Positions 1 to 12,603 of a stretch of 64,000 nt of DNA are shown in pieces (position 1 is the first letter of the stretch; the number at the start of each line of letters is the position of its first letter). The translations under genes were made by a program, and so were the position numbers. The notes beneath the pieces were generated by a model. It had not been told where the DNA came from. It made no database searches and saw only the letters and a program-made list of their open reading frames with translations. The stretch lies in NCBI RefSeq assembly GCF_964340395.1, contig NC_135552.1, forward strand, positions 4,086,701-4,150,700, given 5' to 3'. The DNA comes from Glandiceps talaboti. Lineage: Eukaryota > Hemichordata > Enteropneusta > Spengelidae.

Positions 1-1071
1 CAAGCAAATTTCATGACAGAAGCATGAATTTCTCTGAACACTTGGTGGTTTTAATTATATATGTGCCTATTGATATGCATCTTACAAGACAATACTTAAT
101 GTTATTTTTAGTTCTTAGCACGGACAAAGGCCATCTTCTTTAAATGACTCATGACATTGTTGTTACATGTGTAATATCACCAGCTGTGTTGGGACCCCAC
201 CAAACTGAGTAATACATATTATACAATACAAATAATGATTTTGTAAACATGTAGATGATGTACTAGCATATTATCCTCATTAGAAAATAAATTGTGAAAT
301 TATTTCCTTTTCCTTGATCTTCCCACATATAACTATTACTAGGTTACAAATTAGCTCTGTGACTCAAGATTGCATCATACCTAAAATCTATCATATCTAC
401 TATAATACCATCATCATACCAATAGGCATTTACAGAGCCACTTTTCCAATTTACATCACACAATAATTTGTAGAGTGTGAAAATAAAATAAAATAATTTT
501 TAAAACAAGCATTGCCAAAAAAAATGGCAACCTGTAAAATGTAAATAGTAATTCTGTATACTGTAGAGTTAAAATCTTCCAAAATACCAGTGATTTTGTT
601 GTACAACTACAGTGATACATACTGTAAGAGTGTAAGTCTACAACGATTTCAATGTCACACTAGAAATGATACCTTGAACACTTGTTGAATATTGGCCACA
701 CGCATCAATTAACTAAACAATACCATGAACTGCACCTATCTGGTTAACAAATGAAATGTAGAGCATGGAAGGTCCTTCAAATTTACATATCTTGTAATGT
801 ACAAGGCAGGGGCCAAGTTCAGGCTTTGTTCTGCTAACAACATATAGCAAAGAAGACTGAACTAAGGACAGGCCATGTGTCTCGTTACGTTCACAATGGC
901 TATAATACATTGAAAAAATATTTTTTTTATTGTCTCCTAGTCCTACCTAAACTCTCCACTTGGGTTTGTTAATAATTTCAAGGAGTAATGATGATTTGAA
1001 CTACACAACAACATCTGAAATGATTTATTATCAATATGCTGATCATGATGAATGAAGCAAAATTCACTTAC
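1..1071 (-). other. FoxN1/4 intron (incomplete)
   Basis: AT-rich sequence downstream of the DGWK exon on the minus strand. I found no sequence that could encode the next part of the forkhead domain, and no repeat array. The short ORFs here have no recognisable content. Confidence 0.6.
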
Positions 1072-2644
1072 CTTCCAACCATCTGGTGCGGTTTTGAAGT
1101 AAGGAAAATTCTCACTGAAAAAAAAAAAATTATTCAATTTAATTTCCCTCCTGCTCTTATGGTTATTTAAAACAATGAACCAGTCTGACAAAATTAATAC
1201 TTGAAAAATAATTTTGTCCCCCTTTTTCCTAATACTGGCTAAAATTACTAACATGTTTTTAAAATAATGATCTTCCGGATTACGTATTATTCGATATGTA
1301 CCATTGATAGTGCCTAGGCGCTGGGCGGGATATTTTACTACACGATTTTAGGCACCTGGCCAAAACCACGCCCAATCAACTCATACATTTGTCATTTGAA
1401 AAACAGTAAAAAGGATTATTGTGTAAAGGTGTTACATGTTCAAATTAGTTGTAATTTTATTTAGTTTTAGGGGTTTTTTCACAAAAGAACTTGTTACCTC
1501 TGTTGATAGAAACCAGCCCATTTAGGTAACTGCCTTTGTCTGGTGAATGAACTTTGCTAAAAATTTGCATGTAAAAACTTGTAGAAAACGTCTACTGACC
1601 TCTCTATCGAGAAAAACAACTTGCCTAATTTGCATAATTGTCGCACAATTTTGTAAAATAAAATTGAGAAGTCCAATTACCACGAAAAGTTTACAAATAT
1701 ATCCAGGGTACAAGATTTACGGCAGCTCTGATAGCAAAAGTAAAATTACGGAGAAAGGTTCCTTTATGATATGAAAACACACACGGCGAAATTCCTTTAC
1801 TTGACGCAACGGTATTTTAACACTGGAATTTTTTGGATTTTAAATTTGTAACGTGTACTTACCACATGAACTGATAAATTTCGCTGACAGGCAGACACCC
1901 TGTTTTACTATTTTTCAAAGCCATTGCAATTAAACAACTGTAGGAATAAGCCGGTTTTGGATAGACTTTCGCTTCTTGTCCATTCTCGGTATTTTTCTTG
2001 TCGAGTTTTGGCTGTGTAACAATGTTTCCCGTCTGTTGCCGAGACGGTTGTTGTTGCGGCAGGTGGGTTGTCGTTGCAGTAGTTGCAACGATCGCCGGAC
2101 TTGACATGGTGGTCGTTGGCACGGTTGTGTACATCGGTTGTTGCAAATTCTGTGGCTGTACTGGTGTATTTGGATATACCATCTGAATTCGAGTTTGCTG
2201 CAATTGGTTTGTTGGCATGGTATCCGTTACAACACTTGTCTGGTAATCGGGAAGGGCTTCACTGGTGGTAACTTGCATGTCCATCGGCACCTGTTGGACT
2301 TGGTCTGTGAGCTGTTGATGTTGAACTCCCCTCAGTCCATTCATTTGTACAGCTATGGCTGTATGTGGATCTACAATTAAATTGTGGTTTTGAAAAGCTT
2401 CTGTGCTTATATGAGAGAAGTCCGTCATATCAACACCTTGTAGCCAGTTCAAGTTGGCAAGATCACTGGGCAACGGCTGCTCCGTATTTGCACTGTGTTG
2501 GGTCGAAAACGTGGTCATACTTTCGGTCGTAGGGGTTCCAAATTGGTCTGTAGAAGACCTCAATATTCTGTCCATTTCTGATCGAACATTATGCTCGAAA
2601 ATGTCCTCTACCGATAATTCAGTTTGTCCCTCGTAGTAATCCAT
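1072..2644 (-). CDS. FoxN1/4: FoxN1/4 forkhead transcription factor, 5' part (partial)
   Basis: Two coding exons are visible: 2644-1863 and 1114-1072. The first ends with a GTAAGT donor and the second starts after a T-rich tract plus CAG; the 2+1 phase joins them as FMCENFPYF. Together they give 275 aa from ATG at 2644. Residues about 45-65 ([16 protein letters not shown]) resemble the conserved N-terminal motif of vertebrate FOXN4. The middle is Gln/Thr-rich and probably disordered. From about residue 228 the forkhead domain begins ([41 protein letters not shown]), diagnostic of the FOXN1/FOXN4 subfamily. Exon 2 ends at DGWK with a GTAAG donor. The recognition helix (NSVRHNL in this family) is not found in 1-1071, so the rest lies beyond the left edge. 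An acceptor-like sequence at about 2670-2680 suggests an upstream 5' UTR exon. Expected role: DNA-binding regulator of neural or epithelial progenitors (family knowledge). Confidence 0.93.
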
Positions 2645-3579
2645 TCCAATGCAGTATTGTAGCAGAATCTGAAAGAATGTGTCCTGGTACGTATTGAAGT
2701 CGTAGTACTACAGTTAGCCCTTGAAAGTTGCACTGGACGTATTACAAATTTTGCATCCCTATGACTTGACCAACTGGAGAAATTCTTCAAGCAAACACGG
2801 AATTGAGCTCAAAGACACGTGCAAGGTTGTTTATGCACGCAAAAGATGTCTGCATACAGTGCAAATGTGCACTGTTTTGGTGCAAAGGAGAAGAAACATG
2901 TACAGTTCCTTTTACAACAGATTTGAACTATAGTAAAGAAACGATCACTGAGAGTGGGAAACAAAGAACTGCCAGATTTAAAATTCCCCTTTGTGATTGG
3001 CTGCTCTTTGTCATATGGTTAACATAGTGTCCTCTGATTGGTTCATTTGACCTAATCACCAAAGCAATCCCCTTATATGGCCATAGTTACTATGTGTCGC
3101 GATAGCCCAACTCATTCCGTTGAGAAATAAACGAAAACAGTATTTTCTAATTTTACAGGGAACTGTGGGTTTGATTTAATGCACGCGACACACGAAACAA
3201 TTACTAAGTTACGACGAATTTAGACATATCCAACACGTAATGTTTCGAAATCACTACACTTGGTATGTACAGGGTTTCTCTCATTCGTTTATAGGGGTGT
3301 TGAATGCTGCCCTCAACGATGGGATTTGAAAAAAGAACCTCTTATCTCAAAGATCATTAACTAACATATAAGAAAAATTTAAACAAGTTCATTTTGAGGT
3401 CACGTAAGTTGTGTTATCATAGATTTATAAAAACATGATAACTAAACTCATGATATATGTTTTAAATAACAATATTTGAAAAGTAGTTGCTTCATTTGTG
3501 TTCATTTTTGGATAATTTGTTCGTGCTAGGGGGTCTTAAGAGTAGGTGGTTCCGTGCGTAGGATCGGGAAGAAGTGAAG
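2645..3579. promoter_or_regulatory. Divergent intergenic region between FoxN1/4 and synaptojanin
   Basis: The two start codons face away from each other with 935 bp between them, so both promoters and 5' UTRs must largely share this stretch. It carries two inverted CCAAT boxes (ATTGG at about 2996 and 3036), a CArG-type box at 3071-3080, and no long repeat. No ORF here looks coding. Transcription start sites cannot be fixed from sequence alone. Confidence 0.6.
3071..3080. promoter_or_regulatory. Candidate CArG box (SRF site)
   Basis: CCTTATATGG fits the CC(A/T)6GG consensus exactly. By chance a few such matches are expected in 64 kb, so the position inside the divergent promoter is the main support. 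It could also serve as a TATA-like element. Confidence 0.35.
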
Positions 3580-6500
3580 ATGGCACTTAGCAAGAGTTTC
3601 CGAGTGTACCATAAACTAGAACCCCCTCCATATTCTGTACTTCTTGAATCAAGGAACAAAGATGACACTCTCATGTTTGAGTCAAATGCCGTGGCTGTAT
3701 TGTGTAAGTTACATTTGTCATTGATTTTCTTACGGTAGAATCAAACAGAGGTCATGTCACCGGCCGGTGTTTTGAAAGCTTTCACTTCTGTTTCCTGTCA
3801 TCGTAATACATCATATTCTGCATTGTAACTATAAATAATGACGTGACTTTGATAATGAAAAATCACCATCTTATCAAAAAGCAATTGGAATTCCTTTCCT
3901 CAATATGTTTGTTAATTTGAGCAGTGTGCATGGACCGTTCCATCGGTATATTATTGTCACAATCCAATGTCACTGACTAATTACTTGCGTCCGGTTGATA
4001 ATTTACAGTAAAAAAGACACTAAAAACATATTTTGAAATCGAATATACATGTACGTGTGTACAACAGTAAATATCGTGTTTTACTGTATGACTTTGATGA
4101 TATATACAGATTCCTATTTCAAACCACACCACACTGTCTGAAACCTATGTTTTGTGTAGATATAAGAATGACTTCTTCTTTTTTGAAGAAGTTGAGGGAT
4201 AAATTCAGGGTCGAGTCCAACTTATTCCGTGTACAGTCAGGACTATTGTCTTTCAAGAAAGAATACTCAAATGATATAACAAAATCCAGTTGTCTGAATC
4301 GTCTCATTCACAAGGCTAGGTTGGCGCAGAGAGACGACAACTCCATGATCAAAGATATGATTCTTTCAATGTGCTGTCACTGTGTCAGAAACAACATGTA
4401 TCAAGTGCCAGCTAAACTGGTCTTCCTGAAGATTAAACACTACTATATTAATATTTACTTGTGAATTCTGCTAATATTTCGGTTTATTCTTGACTGTATC
4501 ATGTCTCAATATAGGGTGCATTTTCACAAGTAATAGTTGCATGATGATGTACCTCTGTACTAGTTTGTACTTGGTATATAGTGTGTCTGTATGTCACCCT
4601 ATCACTGTATCAGCCAGCACTCATTGGTTGGTGTGTCATGTCACCCCTATCAGCCAGCACTCACCACTGGTTAGACTAGTTGATGTGTCATGTCACCCTA
4701 TCAGCCAGTACCCACTGGTTAGACTGATTGATGTGTCATGTCACCCTATCAGCCAGTACCCACTGGTTAGACTGATTGATGTGTCATGTCACCCTATCAG
4801 CGAGTACCCACTGGTTAGACTGATTGATGTGTCATGTCACCCTATCAGCCAGTACCCACTGGTTAGACTGGTTGATGTCTTGTAACCCTATCAGCCAGTA
4901 CCAACTGGTTAGATGATTAGATATGACACAATTTATCTATGTTACTGTCTACTAGCTTTGCAAACTATCTGGAATGGGAATATGTATCATTCGGCCATGA
5001 TAGATGTATTAAGATAGCCTGGTCATAGACTACATTGTAGGCTCAGACAGCACGTTAACTCACAAATGAAAGGTGGCAGCACTTTACAATGTACATGTAA
5101 ATTAACTTGCCTAATCTCCTAAAGTTTAAATGAAAAAACTTTAAATGTCTGGCCTTTCACATTGAATAAAAAGAGTTTGTCGTGATGTCACAAGTCAAGA
5201 TTGAGACAAGTTAATAAGTGGAACGAGTTAACTTAATGTAGGATGATTTGAGAATCACTGTACCTAATTTACTTAGTACAAATTGTTGGAGAAAGGGAGA
5301 TTTATACCTGAACTAAGAGACTATGAACATTGATTTTCAACCTTTTTTTGTCGTTTACAGCTGCAAATGAAACCGATGCTGTCAAGAAGCAATATTCCAA
5401 AGCAGTGGATGCTTATGGATGTCTTGGTGTACTTAATTTAAACATTGGTAAGTTAACAAGTATTTCCTTTATAGTACTGTATGCAAATGTTCAACATCTC
5501 TAGTCTGGAATAAATGCTAACTACAGGAGATTTCATTTCCTTCTGTACACTTGAACATGTCTGCCACAAATCCTTGTAAATAACTGGGAATGTCAAACTA
5601 CTATCTATAACAATCTGTTACTTTATTTCTGCAGTAGTAAATGTATGTATACTGGTGAATCATTATGATTCCAGACTACATTACCAACAACCGCCAAGAA
5701 ACACATACATGACAGAAATGTTGTATTGTTTTTTTAATTTCTTATTCTTATTAACCTGATTGATAAGTGAAAAAATGAAGTTTTGATCATTTCATGTGAA
5801 TCTGTAGGCACATCTTACAACATTTTAGTTATTGATGATAACTACTGAATACTTATAGTTACTTCATGTGTTCATAGTACATGCACTTTCTTGGTTCACT
5901 GGCTGGTCGTGTACTATCCTGTATTAACCTGTAGCTTGAACACAGGAAAACAGTTCCAACTGTTAAACAGATTGATAGAAATAATAGACACCCTTTTAAT
6001 ACAGGCCTGATAGAACAGGTGTCCTCACTGTATGAAGTTCCTCCCTTTAATTAATATGTTCACTAACAGGTGCTGTAAATGAGACAAAAAGTCATTTAAG
6101 GACAGTGATGCAATTGATAGGTATGACCTTTGACCTTTTGTAGAGTGCAGTCTGAGCACTGTTTACAGTGGTACTCTGACACCCAGCTGTGAGTTTGTGG
6201 TTAAAATCACAGTGGATCACATAGATATACATGTTAGCTGGTGTGTTAGAAGTAAATGACCCTAGGGGTGAATCTAAATATACATTTGTATCAGTCTTGT
6301 GCAAGTATTTTTTACAAAAAAATGTATCTGTGTCTTGTTTCTTGCATGATTACAATGAATGAATTGTCAATTTGTCAATTCTTTGTAGTCATTCCTATAG
6401 GTACATCATCACCGTACGTGTACATGTATGTTGGGAGTAATTACAAAGTTAATATTCACCATTATTCCTTTAGTCTCCCCTAATACATCCATGGTCTAGC

Positions 6501-9500
6501 AAAGGAGTTACATGTAGGCTGGTACAGTATTTTTGCTAAGGCTGAGGAACCCTGGTAACAGAAAGGAAGATAAGGGTAAAAATGGCAGTGTTTCCCCATA
6601 GAGTCTATGGCAAATTTGGGGGGAACCTGAGGTAAATTGACATGGGAATCCAGGTAGATTTTAGTCCAGGGTTTAGTAGTAAATGTACTTACCATGATTG
6701 TAGGTGAGTCTAGTCAGGGGCCGGCTTTACCAGTAAATATACTTGCCATGTGAATGTAGGTGTAAGTTAGATTACTTTACACAGTACATGTAATAGGATT
6801 CCATCATTCCATGATTCCAGGCTTTATTCAAACATACACCTGCTTAAAAAGAAACAATTTTTGCAAAAAGGAGGAAGTACTTTTGTTATCTGGTGAAATA
6901 AATTTCATTCATTCATTCATTCATTCATTCAAAGTACAGTTAAAATGTGGTATCGTTACTATAGTATCCAAAACAGTGACTGTGTCAGCGAAGTGTTTTC
7001 ATAAAGGCAGTAGCTAATATTAACACAGGGTTCCCAGTCATTTTACCATTAATTTTGTTGATATACAGGAAGCAATGCAAATATTACTATTTCCCCCTTT
7101 CTCTTCAGTGTGGTAGGAATTTCAAATACATTACATTGCATTTCTCAAACAGGACATATAGGACGATACAATATAGTTACCTTGGAATGGTAAATTGTGG
7201 TAATGCAGTAATTTTATCCACCTACTATGGCCCTTGATCACACAATGATTTGATTAATTTGTTCAGCATTGATGTCTGTCTTCACTTTTAGTGCCCCCCC
7301 CCCCCCCCAATAAGTTTATTAGGACATATACATGTAGGAACAGGGATTTTACTTTTGTTATTTTGAATATTATGGATTTTCTATTATTTTTTGGTTTCAA
7401 GACACTACCATGCCTTGAACATTGCGGTAATATGTCAACAAATGATTAGCCCTACGTGTATGTAGTCGATGAGGGCCCACAGTACAATAATATTCTCGTA
7501 CAATTATGCAGTAGATATTGGTACATACAAAACACCCCTTTTAGTGATGCTTTTGAGGACTGGCGAGAGAGTCTGAGGTTGAATCATTTCATGAGTAACA
7601 CATTATTTTGTTTATTTGGCCTCAATTATTTCATGACCTTCAACCCAAGTCATGATGTTTGAAAGAAAAATAACAAGGTTCGAAATACATTCTTGTGTCT
7701 CATCCAAATTATTTCTATCTCTATGTAACAGGTGATACAATTGTCTTGTACTTAGTACTAGTCACTGGCTGTGCCTCAGTTGGTAAAATTGGAGAATGTG
7801 AAGTTTTCAGAATCACGGCAACTACGTTTATTTCGTTGAGAGGTGATCCCATTGATGAAGAAAGGATTTCTGAAGTTCGCAAACTCCTCAACTCAGGAAC
7901 ATTTTATTTTTCATGGTCGCCAAAACCTGATGTGGAGTTTGATTTGAGTCTGTGTGCACAGAGAAGAATACAGGATCACAGTACGGATAATAGATTCTTT
8001 TGGTAAGTAACAAATTTTAAATTATTTAGTTCTGACTGAATATTTCCAAGTTTTCAGTCTAGCATTAAGAAATATAGTGACACAAATACCTTGTAGCTTT
8101 GGTCAAGCAACTACAATGTACAAATGACTGTATAATATATTTCCAATCATGGTCTTTGCCTATGTAGTTGACATGATTAGATTGTTCCTGTATATTATAA
8201 GGTAATTTTGGGGAGCACCAACTCTCACTACATGCACATCAATCAAACATTATTAGCTGTGTACACTTTAATCAATTTGTCTTGCACAGCATGGATACAG
8301 CTATACATTGTATAATACATTACATGTACATGTATGTTGTGGTTATTTTCATAAATAAAGACTCAATGAAATATACATGCATAGTGTAGTGTCTGAAAAC
8401 ATCCTGTCATATCAGTACACTTTAGGTATTATACATGCATAGTAGTAGTGTAGTGTCTGAAAACATCCTGTCATATCAGTACATTCTAGGTATTATACAT
8501 GCATAGTAGTAGTGTAGTGTCTGAAAACATCCTGTCATATCAGTACATTCTAGGTATTATACATGCATAGTAGTAGTGTAGTGTCTGAAAACATCCTGTC
8601 ATATCAGTACATTCTAGGTATTATACATGCATAGTAGTAGTGTAGTGTCTGAAAACATCCTGTCATATCAGTACACTTTAGGTATTATACATGTATAGTA
8701 GTGTAGTACATGATAGTTGAATAATTTTTAATGCAATGTTGACATACAACATGTATACAGTATAGATATTTATATGTTGAATACATTTACATTTAAATAT
8801 GGCTTTAATTGCTATTAGAGTATTGAGATGTACATTGTATTACAAGTGATTATACTTCAATTGGTTGACCATTAACAAAAATGAAATGTACAGAAGGAGT
8901 AAAAGACAACCCTATAATCTCAGCTGATATACTGTAAATCTGGTAATTTCATTATAGAAGATTTATTTTCACTTAGTTCACTGGAAAACAAAAACGCTAA
9001 AATAAGTAGTGACTAAAATGTATTCTTGTACATCTACAATGTACCAATCTGGTAATTAGCAAAAATTAGTCTTTGAGAACTAGCTGAAGACAGCAAAATC
9101 ACAAAAAATATTCTAGCGAGTGGCGAAAATATGTAGGTTTACAGTGTACATGTACGTATATGTACTATTGTGTTGTAATATGTAGACTGACAACTCAGTT
9201 GATGTACATGTATACTGTTATGTAAGAATGATTTATGTGAGTGTCATCTTAATATATTAACAGCAATTACATTAAATAGATTAATTAACTACATGTACCA
9301 ATATTTCATTGATTGAACTATCATTACTGCTATTTGTAATCCCCATTCTAAATACATATTGTTTGTAGACTACAGATTGAAATTGGACTCCATGTATTTA
9401 TTTTATATTTTGTGAAATGGTGTCAAAAACATCTCAGTTGAATTTTCAACAAGTCAAGAAGTTTGATATTTTGTGAAACGAAAATTTGACAGTGACCTTG

Positions 9501-11994
9501 CTGAGTCAAATATTAAAGCTTTCATTTGATTCAATGTGAAATCATTATTGTTATGATTGTGTATCCACTGAAAGAAAAAACAACCTTCACGGCAACTCTA
9601 TTGTAAATATAAAAGACAACCGAATTGTTCAATGTTATGACCTTTTCATTATACTATACTATACTATACTATACTATACTATACTATACTATACTATACT
9701 ATACTATACGTGATATTGTAGCCTGTCAATTCTAAATTACTGACTTCAATAACTCTCATACAGTAGATCTTATGGAGAAACACAACAGAGCCATAAACAA
9801 GTTAGAGAGTTTGGTACAATTGACCCAAATATCAGTTTTGATATTTTAGGAGAATAAATTTGGAAGGGTAAATTTTTAAGGATCTTTCCTTGCCTAAAAG
9901 ATTTCTCATAGTGAACTCTTCTTTAACTTTCTATGTAACAAGTAATAAAGAATCACAAATGACACAATAATGATTGTTTGTGGCTAGGTCATATCATACT
10001 GAATCATAATTAGGATTGACATGTAAACAGCTCTAACACAATTTATGATATTTTCAAAGCTAGAAAAAACTCTTTCCATTGTATAATTTTCACTAGTTCC
10101 CATACAAAGACTGTTTTTTAGCAAAGGACAACAAAATGTACAGAGCACACCAAGGGCAATGTTTTTCTTAAGGGCGGTAAGTAGCTAAAACTTACCTGTG
10201 AGTTCCCTGTCATTTTACCAGGTTCCCCCACCAAAATTATATTACAATGTATGGGAAAGTATGCCAGTTTTACCAAATTTACACCTGTTTGTTATCAGGG
10301 TACCCACACATTAGCAAAACACTGATGGTACATTTTGTATGTTGTGTTTGTATGTACACAAAGCCATTTTAGTCACAGCTTAATTTTTCGTTTTTATTTT
10401 CCAGTGAATAATTGGAAATTAGTCTTTAATGAAAATTTCTAGGTGAACAGTGTTCTCTGTCAAAATTGATTTGATATGTGTGGATATTTTTGAATCATTG
10501 ATTTAGTATTTATGTCAAATTGGAAGTGTTCTAGGTTATGTATTGACATCATTGTTCAAATCCTGACATTTATAAGATATCACTGACATACATTTATATG
10601 GTTTCAATTATGTATAGAATTCAGTAAATCTTCTCATCAGTACTTCTATTATAATCAGTTTATTACTGGTTTGTTCCTCATCACTGTGACTGTCATATAT
10701 TTCTGATTGTCTAAAGTCCTTGGGGAAGGTTGGAACTACTGTTGTGCCCCAGTAAATCCAGCTACATGTAGCTGTATAATTAGGGACCTCAAAGGTCTTG
10801 CTTATCTTGCGAAGGCTTACAAAAAAAATTCAAGTTGGGGAAAACAGGACTTATTAATCTTGTGTCATGCTTAGTGGCAACTTAATTGGATTGTACATTT
10901 CTATACTCCCCAGGGAGTTTGAGGAAGTGTAAATGGCTGTGACATTATAGGTATGTGCCAGGAGTAATAATTGCACACTTTCAAAGCTTTGTGCACTATA
11001 TCTGAATTATGGAAAGGTGCTATAATGTACATGTATGCTATTAAAAATTACTGCAATTTACATGTAGTATTAATGTCTTCTCTCCAGGAATCATACAATA
11101 CTTCAAAATCTATAATTTTGTGTTAAATATGTTTTCTCTCCAGGAATTGTACATTACATTTACAATTTTCTCTACAGGAATCGTACATTACTTTTACAAT
11201 GTTGTGTTAATTTCTCTACAGGAATCATACATTAAGCTTTACAGTATATTGTGTTAATTTCTCTACAGGAATCGTACCTTACATCTGCATCTACAAAGGT
11301 TCAATGTCAACTGCTCAGAGTGGTTGTTAAAAACCATGTGTGGTGGTGTTGAAATCAGAACTATTTATACTGGCAATAAACAATGCAAAGCCTGCCTAGT
11401 ATCACGGCTAAGCTGTGAGAGGGCCGGTACAAGATTTAATGTTAGAGGGACCAATGATGATGGACATGTCGCCAATTTCTGTGAAACTGAACAGGTTAGT
11501 TCACAAGAGTCATTTATGTATCAAAAACAGGAAAAGATACAGAATCATATGTAAGACTGTTGTCATGGTGAATATAAATTATACAATTTTGATGAAACTG
11601 AAAACATAACTCCATCAATTCTTTTAAATGATTAGACTGTTGTCATGGTGATTACACACATTATGAACTTATTGTGCAACTGAATGGATGAGTTCAGTGA
11701 TTTATTAACAAGAGATTGCACTATTGTTGACATTTACTGCTTTACTAGGGTTCATCTATTCAGTTGTTAACAAAACACAAAATTCTTTTACTACAAAAGT
11801 TGATAGAAATGTTGTGTTACTGTACAGTGTAACTAGGGCACAATTTAGCCAAGTCTTTACGGGAACAGCTGGAAGAACATGTACTCTTGATGTCTGTCTG
11901 TATATATGTCTCTCTGTCTGCCTGCCTGCCTGCCTGTACATGTCTGTCTGTCTGCCTGCCTGCCTGCCTGCCTGCCTGTCTGTCTGTCTGTACA

Positions 11995-12063
<69 letters not shown>

Positions 12064-12403
12064 GGGTACAATCTATGTTTGTACTGTTTTACATTACAGG
12101 TGATATGTCTATGCATTCTTCCTATCTGTCTAACCAGGTATTCTTGTACTTGTCACAGGTGATATTTCTAGAAGACAAAGTTTCATCTTACATACAGACA
12201 AGGGGCTCTGTGCCATTATTCTGGGAACAACCAGGTATTCAAGTTGGTTCACATAAAGTTAAAATGTCCAGAGGTTATGAAGCATCAGCTCCTGCCTTTG
12301 ATAGGTAACCAATAAATCAGTCTATCCATCAATTAATCAATACTTTGTCAGTCAGTCAGTCAGTCATCATATAGTTTTCAATCAATCAATCAGTATTCCC
12401 CAC

Positions 12404-12452
<49 letters not shown>

Positions 12453-12564
12453 TAGTCACCAATCAATTACGTAATCATCAATCAAAATTAAAGGCCAGTC
12501 AAGTATGATAGTATTACTCAAATCAAATACAAGTAATAGATAGTAATCAGTCGATGATTAAGTC

Positions 12565-12603
<39 letters not shown>

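Noticed and set aside
1998-2380. Plus-strand ORFs opposite FoxN1/4 exon 1
   Set aside because: They are antisense shadows of the Gln/Thr-rich coding exon.
4490-4885. Repeat-protein gene with 16-residue units
   Set aside because: Open only because the 48-bp period is divisible by three; it lies inside intron 1 with no start context or flanking exons.
11756-12308. Cysteine-rich ORFs on both strands
   Set aside because: They are translations of the (TCTG)n tract; only 12159-12304 is a real exon.
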